A DNA stretch of 10,682 nt from positions 1 to 10,682 of the forward strand of contig JACQTG010000030.1 in the NCBI GenBank assembly GCA_016210895.1, read 5' to 3'. The notes under the pieces are model-generated. The model was not told where the DNA came from, did no database searches, and was given only the letters and a program-made list of their open reading frames with translations. Origin of the DNA: Acidobacteriota bacterium (GTDB taxonomy: Bacteria > Acidobacteriota > Terriglobia > Acidoferrales > 2-02-FULL-67-57). Position numbers and translations under genes: made by a program. Positions 7,347-10,682 of the stretch are shown here, piece by piece (position 1 is the stretch's first letter; every line of letters starts with the position of its first letter).

Positions 7347-7404
7347 GGTAGGGCAGGGGCTCGCCCCCTGCCGGTTTCGGCAAGGCACAAGGCCTTGCCC
7401 TACC
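7347..7404. repeat. Nested inverted repeat (REP/MITE-like double hairpin)
   Basis: Outer arms GGTAGGGCA (7347-7355) and TGCCCTACC (7396-7404) are exact reverse complements. Inside lie two further exact hairpins: GGCAGGGG/CCCCTGCC (7352-7359, 7365-7372) and GGCAAGGC/GCCTTGCC (7379-7386, 7392-7399). The arrangement can switch between one long stem and two short ones. It resembles the GC-rich dispersed palindromic repeats found in intergenic spaces of many environmental bacteria. It sits just upstream of the pepM promoter region. Confidence 0.7.
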
Positions 7405-7431
7405 CAAACGAAGCACCTCGCAAACGCCGTG

Positions 7432-7447
7432 GCCCCGCCAGCGGGGC
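7432..7447. repeat. Short GC-rich hairpin
   Basis: GCCCCGC (7432-7438) and GCGGGGC (7441-7447) are exact reverse complements separated by two bases, realistically a six-pair stem with a four-base loop. No U-run follows on either strand, so it is not a standard intrinsic terminator. Confidence 0.45.
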
Positions 7448-7473
7448 GCCCCACTATCCTCCCTACCACCCGG

Positions 7474-7509
7474 CATGCGTTATGCGTTCGGAACGCATTC
7501 GAACGCATG
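7474..7509. repeat. Compound palindrome built from ATGCGTT/AACGCAT words
   Basis: Two copies of ATGCGTT (7475, 7482) face two copies of GAACGCAT (7491, 7501). The inner pair ATGCGTTC/GAACGCAT (7482-7489, 7491-7498) is exact around one central base. The outer pair CATGCGTT/AACGCATG (7474-7481, 7502-7509) is also exact, offset by three extra bases. Repeated inverted half-sites like these could be a binding site for a dimeric regulator or a folded RNA element. No protein can be assigned. Confidence 0.6.
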
Positions 7510-7576
7510 GGAAGGCCAATCCAGGAGTTCCCCCGGAGCCGCGGACGCCCTCAAGACGCGCGCTTCCACGCGGGCG

Positions 7577-7621
7577 GTAGCGGCGACACTCCCCTTCGCG
7601 GCCGTGATTCCTAGCCGCTAC
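7577..7621. repeat. Inverted repeat immediately downstream of the toxin-like gene
   Basis: GTAGCGGC (7577-7584) and GCCGCTAC (7614-7621) are exact 8-base reverse complements with 29 bases between, starting three bases after the TAG of the nucleotidyltransferase gene. It could be a 3' hairpin protecting or ending that transcript. There is no U-tract. Together with the three repeats above it accounts for most recognisable structure in 7288-7624, where I see no gene. Confidence 0.4.
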
Positions 7622-7624
7622 GTG

Positions 7625-8158
7625 CTACTGCTTGAAATACTCCAACCACAGCCGCAGCGTGGTGTCGTGGCGCTCTTGGTGAGCAAGAAGAAGGGGGCGC
7701 AGCTCGCGTTCATAGCGCTCGCAGAGAGTTGCGGCATCAAGAACACCTTTTTGAATCAGGAATCGGACATCAGCGTCGTCCACCGGAGAGTTTCGGACCA
7801 GCTTCGACAAAACGATGTCGTGCACTTCAAGGGCAAGGAGGCGCAGCCTCAAGAATGATCCGGGGAGGATTGGCTCGAGTCGCGTTTCGTAGTTTTCCGG
7901 CACGTCCGCGATGGTTACGACTTGCAGGTGAACTTTGTATCTCTTGGCCAGTTCGGAGTCTCGTCCCGCAATGGACTCGATAGCCTGGACGTCATCTCCG
8001 GGAAGGGTATCCAGGTAATCTAGGTCTTCGGTGGGGATTGGGCGCTGATAGAGAGCGGCCAGAACGAAGCCGCCTAGGCAGTGGAGTTCGGCAGGACGTG
8101 GCAGAAGTTTGTCCAGTTCCTGCAGGAATTCCGGCCAGGGCGGAGACAGCCCCGCCAA
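7625..8158 (-). CDS. Nucleotidyltransferase-fold protein, probable toxin (DUF6036/AbiEii/MenT-like)
   Basis: The 177-residue protein has a short helical start, then LGGFVLAALYQRPIPTEDLDYLD (28-50), which carries the GG and TxDLD features of the minimal nucleotidyltransferase core; Asp45 and Asp47 are the expected metal ligands. The C-terminal half is helical and ends in LWLEYFKQ. Proteins of this kind sit beside a DNA-binding partner in AbiE and MenAT-type toxin-antitoxin systems, where the enzyme adds nucleotides to tRNA or other targets. Here an XRE regulator gene ends 10 bases upstream. The only reasonable start is TTG 8158, without a ribosome-binding site, so translation probably depends on reinitiation from the regulator gene. 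Base composition differs from neighbours: I count 32/60 G+C at 7921-7980 and 31/60 at 7741-7800. This suggests horizontal gain. The family name is a motif-level judgement and the toxic activity is inferred. Confidence 0.75.
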   Translation of the reverse strand: MAGLSPPWPEFLQELDKLLPRPAELHCLGGFVLAALYQRPIPTEDLDYLDTLPGDDVQAIESIAGRDSELAKRYKVHLQVVTIADVPENYETRLEPILPGSFLRLRLLALEVHDIVLSKLVRNSPVDDADVRFLIQKGVLDAATLCERYERELRPLLLAHQERHDTTLRLWLEYFKQ

Positions 8159-8168
8159 GGAATGCTGC

Positions 8169-8864
8169 CTAGGCGAAATAGCGCAAGTGCTCTGGCCGCC
8201 AGTCAGTCAGGAGATTCCAGTAGGCTGCCTCTGGTGGCCGATTAGTCATTAGCCACTGGTGCTTCGCGCGGGGAAGCGAGGCTTGGCAAAGGGTATCTTC
8301 AACCGCAAGACGGCTAGGCTGCAGTTGCCCTTCCAGTTGCCGCACAAGCTGGACGGGCCTGCTGAACTGCGGAAGTGATTCCGCTGCTCGCCGCGCTAAG
8401 CCAGCCACGAATGCCAGACGGTTCTGGAGGTTATGCAGCCGGGCCTGCTTTACCAGCCAGCTCGTGTCCATGTCCTTCATGTAGCGAAGCAGGAGCCAGG
8501 GCAAAGCTTCCGTGAGGCGCGGCTCTAGGTCTCGGCAGGCGAGGGCCCCGAGCAGGACTTCGGCGGGGTTCTTGGGACGGCCCTGCGAGCGGAGATAGGC
8601 CAACCCAGGGTATCCGAGTTTGGCTACATCTTCGGCCAAGGCTTGCGCGTCGAGGGTTTCTCGCGGCACAAAGTCGCCTAGCGGAAGCACTGTCGCCGGC
8701 AGGTCGTAGACCCGCATAAGCTGCTCGGCTAGGGCAGGGGAGAGGGGCCGCCGTCCGTTTTCTAGCATCGAGAGATAGGGCTGAGAGACACCCAGCCGTG
8801 AGGCGGCTTCTTTTTGGCTCCAGCCGCGCTGCTTCCTTGCCACGTTGAGATCGCTTGGCTTCAT
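8169..8864 (-). CDS. XRE-family regulator, probable antitoxin and autorepressor
   Basis: The 231-residue protein starts with a Cro/C1-type helix-turn-helix at about residues 4-58, with recognisable QKEAASRLGVSQPYLSMLENG followed by PLSPALAEQLMRVYDLP. The remaining 170 residues are mostly helical, contain no motif I recognise, and may bind the partner protein. The ATG at 8864 is chosen because the helix-turn-helix begins right after it and a promoter with an operator-like palindrome lies directly upstream. The reading frame stays open further upstream but only across those elements and the opposite end of the next gene. There is no Shine-Dalgarno sequence. It is followed by a nucleotidyltransferase gene after 10 bases, the order (antitoxin first) usual in such pairs. 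I infer that it represses its own promoter and neutralises the downstream protein. A phage-type or metabolic regulator is less likely. Confidence 0.83.
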   Translation of the reverse strand: MKPSDLNVARKQRGWSQKEAASRLGVSQPYLSMLENGRRPLSPALAEQLMRVYDLPATVLPLGDFVPRETLDAQALAEDVAKLGYPGLAYLRSQGRPKNPAEVLLGALACRDLEPRLTEALPWLLLRYMKDMDTSWLVKQARLHNLQNRLAFVAGLARRAAESLPQFSRPVQLVRQLEGQLQPSRLAVEDTLCQASLPRAKHQWLMTNRPPEAAYWNLLTDWRPEHLRYFA

Positions 8865-8871
8865 GGCAATT

Positions 8872-8899
8872 ATTATTACAAATATTGTAATATTGTCAA
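8872..8899 (-). promoter_or_regulatory. Promoter of the XRE-nucleotidyltransferase cassette
   Basis: The minus strand has a perfect TTGACA (8899-8894), a 16-base spacer, and AATAAT (8877-8872, five of six matches to TATAAT), in a strikingly AT-rich island within GC-rich surroundings. Transcription would begin close to 8864-8866, which coincides with the regulator's ATG, so the message is probably leaderless. Confidence 0.75.
8874..8892. promoter_or_regulatory. Operator-like palindrome in the cassette promoter
   Basis: TATTACAA (8874-8881) and TTGTAATA (8885-8892) are exact 8-base reverse complements separated by ATA. They fill the spacer between -35 and -10 and overlap the -10. This is where a dimeric XRE repressor would be expected to bind and block RNA polymerase. 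Binding by the adjacent regulator is inferred. Confidence 0.7.
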
Positions 8900-8953
8900 G
8901 GCCATTATTTGTCATGATTTCAATAGTATGCGACTTCAATAAGGGGCGTAGAT

Positions 8954-10255
8954 CTAGTGGGCTTCGGCGGGCGCCGTGGGCTTCGGGGTTCGGAAGAGGC
9001 GGTTGTTGTAAAGGGTGAGCAGCCAGACCACATTGGCCCCGAAGGCCACCCAGCCGAGCAGCAGCACCCGCAGGTCGAGCAAGCAGAAGACCAGGATGAT
9101 GTACGGCAGCACGGCGCGCCGCACCAGGAAGTAGCACTTGCGCGCCAGCCAGTGGAAAAAGTTCTGCCCCTGCTTCTCCAGGGCGACGTGGACGCGGTTC
9201 GGGTAGTCGGTGGGGTTGTCGCCGCTGACGCGGTGGCGCTGGCGGCTCATGAGGATGAAACTCATGACCCACCCGAAGAGGAACAGGCCTCCGACCAGCA
9301 GGTGGTGGGCGAATCCCGTCTCGCGATAGAGCCCGAGGGCCAGGCCCACGAAGACCGAGAGGTAGCTGGCGTAGTCGGCCGTCGACTCGAACCACACCCC
9401 GAACTCCGACTCCAGGCACTTCAGCCGTGCCACCATCCCGTCCACGTGGTCCATGATGGCGGAGACGTAAAAGAGCAGCGCCCCGGCGAGGCTCCACCCG
9501 TAGTTCCCCTGCGCGAAAGCCCAGCCCGACCCGAGCGCGAAGAACAACCCCAGCCCGGTCACGAAGTTCGGCGTGGCCGGCGTGCGCAAGAAGAAGCGGA
9601 TGAGCGACTCGGCCACCACCAGCTTGTTGAACTTGGCGAAAATTCCGTCGGAGGGTTTGAGGTGGAAGTGGGTCAGCTCGCGGTGGATGGCGCGGAGCTG
9701 CTCCCGGTCACTCGTGCGCGGCCAGAGCTGGCCGGAGACTTCGACTGCGTCGAGTTGGCCGCGCTCGCGCAACCGGGGCGTGAGCAACTCCAGTTGGTTA
9801 GGACCCGACTCGTCACCGAGCTGGCGCAGCAGCTCCGGGCTGCAAAGGTACAAGCTGGCCCGGCGGAGCGGGTCGGCCGCGTTCGACAATGCTGCCACGC
9901 GGGCCAGCCGGCCGTCGAGCTCGGCCGTAGCCAAAGACGCCAGCGCGTTGGCGTCGAAGATTGAATCGGCGAAGAGCAAGACGAAGTTTTCCTTGAGCTC
10001 CGAGCCTACCGCCCGCAGGGCCTCGAGCTCGGCGGGCGGCTTCCCGTCCGCCTGGAGCGGCATCCAGCGCCAGGCAAGCTGCACGCGCTTGTCTCGAAGA
10101 AGCGGGCCAGGGTCGGCTCCGCCAGCGATAAGGATTTTCTCGATGCCGGCCCGCTGCGCGGTCAGCACCACGCGCAGCAGCAGCGGCAGCCCGGCCAGGC
10201 GCGCTGGGGCGCGGGAGCAGTCAGCCAGGTTGAGTAGGACTGCCTTCCGTACCAT
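8954..10255 (-). CDS. CDP-alcohol phosphatidyltransferase with degenerate N-terminal nucleotidyltransferase domain
   Basis: This 433-residue protein has a soluble N-terminal part (about 1-220) resembling a nucleotidyltransferase. It keeps the AGLPLLLRVV and LLFADSIFDANAL (Asp97) features but has lost the GxGTR nucleotide loop (it reads NLADCSRAP). Then comes an integral membrane CDP-alcohol phosphatidyltransferase (about 225-433) starting TPATPNFVTGLG. The catalytic signature D269xxDGxxAR-x8-G286-xxx-E290-xxx-D294 matches the family except that the third Asp is Glu. Five or six hydrophobic segments follow the usual pattern. The domain order equals that of the IPCT-DIPPS enzymes of inositol-phosphate metabolism. 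The enzyme should move an alcohol- or phosphonate-phosphate group from a CDP/CMP carrier onto a lipid or other alcohol at the inner membrane. Next to a PEP mutase operon, CMP-phosphonate is a candidate donor, by inference. It starts 34 bases after the upstream glycerophosphotransferase-like gene, so they are probably cotranscribed. Confidence 0.85.
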   Translation of the reverse strand: MVRKAVLLNLADCSRAPARLAGLPLLLRVVLTAQRAGIEKILIAGGADPGPLLRDKRVQLAWRWMPLQADGKPPAELEALRAVGSELKENFVLLFADSIFDANALASLATAELDGRLARVAALSNAADPLRRASLYLCSPELLRQLGDESGPNQLELLTPRLRERGQLDAVEVSGQLWPRTSDREQLRAIHRELTHFHLKPSDGIFAKFNKLVVAESLIRFFLRTPATPNFVTGLGLFFALGSGWAFAQGNYGWSLAGALLFYVSAIMDHVDGMVARLKCLESEFGVWFESTADYASYLSVFVGLALGLYRETGFAHHLLVGGLFLFGWVMSFILMSRQRHRVSGDNPTDYPNRVHVALEKQGQNFFHWLARKCYFLVRRAVLPYIILVFCLLDLRVLLLGWVAFGANVVWLLTLYNNRLFRTPKPTAPAEAH

Positions 10256-10289
10256 GAATCCAGTGAGATGCTTGCCGAGCCAGAAAGAC

Positions 10290-10682
10290 TCAGGCAGCGG
10301 AGACCGCTGCCGGCTGAAGCTCCAGTATCTCGTAAATCTTTTCCACGGCCCGCTCGGTGGCGGTGCCAGGCTTGTAGAAAATGTTGGCGGCGGCCTGGCG
10401 GCGGATGTCGCTCATCCGCTCGGGGTGGGCCAGAGCGTCTTCCAGGGCCGCGGCCAGCTCCTCCGCCGTCCGCACCTTGACGCCGATCTTCTGCCCCCAG
10501 ACTTCCGTATCCCAGCGCTCCTTGTTGATCTCGTACTTCTCCGGGGTGTCGAGGATGATGAGGGGGCGGTCGCGGAGCAGGAACTCGTTGGCGGCGGTGC
10601 TTCAGTCGGAGATGAGCACGTCGGCAATGGCCAGATAGGGAACGATGTCGAAGCCTTCGATGTCGCGCACCTGTCCGCCAGC
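10290..10682 (-). pseudogene. CDP-glycerol glycerophosphotransferase-like gene, 3' part, interrupted by an in-frame TGA
   Basis: The frame reads in from the right edge as the C-terminal end of a TagB/TagF-type (Glyphos_transf) enzyme: VRDIEGFDIVPYLAIADVLISD, a TGA at 10604-10602, then STAANEFLLRDRPLIILDTPE, followed by the helical tail with FYKPGTATERAVEKIYEIL and a stop at 10292-10290. Both sides of the TGA are in the same frame and both match the family, in which this motif normally reads D-[YTW]-S-[ST]. Either the gene is broken or there is a base error. The remaining open part downstream of the TGA could only be translated from a weak internal GTG near 10475. Such enzymes polymerise or attach glycerol-phosphate or similar units to surface polymers using CDP-activated donors. 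It is probably cotranscribed with the CDP-alcohol transferase 34 bases downstream. Confidence 0.75.

Noticed and set aside
7432..7447. Intrinsic terminator for the toxin-antitoxin-like transcript
   Set aside because: The stem is short and no U-run follows on the minus strand.
5866..7614. A long open frame on the plus strand (about 580 codons) opposite pepM
   Set aside because: It is the antisense shadow of a GC-rich gene whose minus-strand translation carries clear PepM and nucleotidyltransferase motifs; the plus-strand product shows no recognisable domain.
8865..9497. Upstream extension of the XRE regulator frame by about 210 codons
   Set aside because: It runs through the AT-rich promoter/operator and over the end of the CDP-alcohol transferase gene, and its sequence is a shadow of that gene; the helix-turn-helix begins directly after ATG 8864.
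8957..9964. Plus-strand open frame of about 335 codons
   Set aside because: It is antisense to the CDP-alcohol transferase, which has the family signature and membrane segments; the plus-strand product has none.
10602..10604. TGA read as Trp or Gly through an altered genetic code
   Set aside because: TGA ends this same frame at 10290 and the decarboxylase beta gene at 4740, and TGG codes Trp in conserved positions.
1..10682. tRNA, rRNA or riboswitch genes
   Set aside because: I saw no cloverleaf, conserved rRNA segment or known riboswitch core in the gaps between genes.

Overview
All genes I can support lie on the minus strand of a GC-rich bacterial chromosome. Two 60-base samples count 44/60 and 45/60 G+C. 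The mixture of an exported FecR/HYDIN-type/cadherin-like repeat protein, a PilZ protein and GC-rich nested-palindrome intergenic repeats would suit an Acidobacteriota-like or similar environmental bacterium, but that placement is only a guess.

Read in the direction of transcription (right to left), the window opens with the C-terminal part of a CDP-glycerol glycerophosphotransferase-like gene (10682-10290) carrying an in-frame TGA. It is followed after 34 bases by a membrane CDP-alcohol phosphatidyltransferase with a degenerate nucleotidyltransferase domain (10255-8954). A two-gene cassette comes next: an XRE-type regulator and a nucleotidyltransferase toxin-like protein (8864-7625). It has its own promoter and operator and looks like a toxin-antitoxin pair of the AbiEii/MenT kind. 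An intergenic stretch of about 340 bases (7288-7624) holds several inverted repeats and a possible promoter element.

Next is a tight four-gene operon (7287-3969): a phosphoenolpyruvate mutase fused to a nucleotidyltransferase, the two halves of a thiamine-diphosphate phosphonopyruvate decarboxylase on separate overlapping genes, and a second LicC/PntC-like nucleotidyltransferase. Together these should make a C-P bond, decarboxylate phosphonopyruvate to phosphonoacetaldehyde, and activate a derivative as a CMP- (or other NMP-) phosphonate. The membrane CDP-alcohol transferase and glycerophosphotransferase-like gene upstream are plausible enzymes for placing such a head group on a lipid or surface polymer. 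The transaminase or dehydrogenase that would convert the aldehyde is not in the window. The mutase lacks the textbook EDK-x5-NS motif (it has EDN-x5-CS), so its exact reaction is the main open question.

The left third holds a small PilZ-domain protein (3737-3369) followed after 40 bases by a very large exported protein (3328 to beyond base 1). The latter has a signal peptide, a FecR domain, Ig/PKD-like modules, three exact 103-residue HYDIN/ASH-type repeats (a 309-bp DNA tandem repeat) and cadherin-like repeats.
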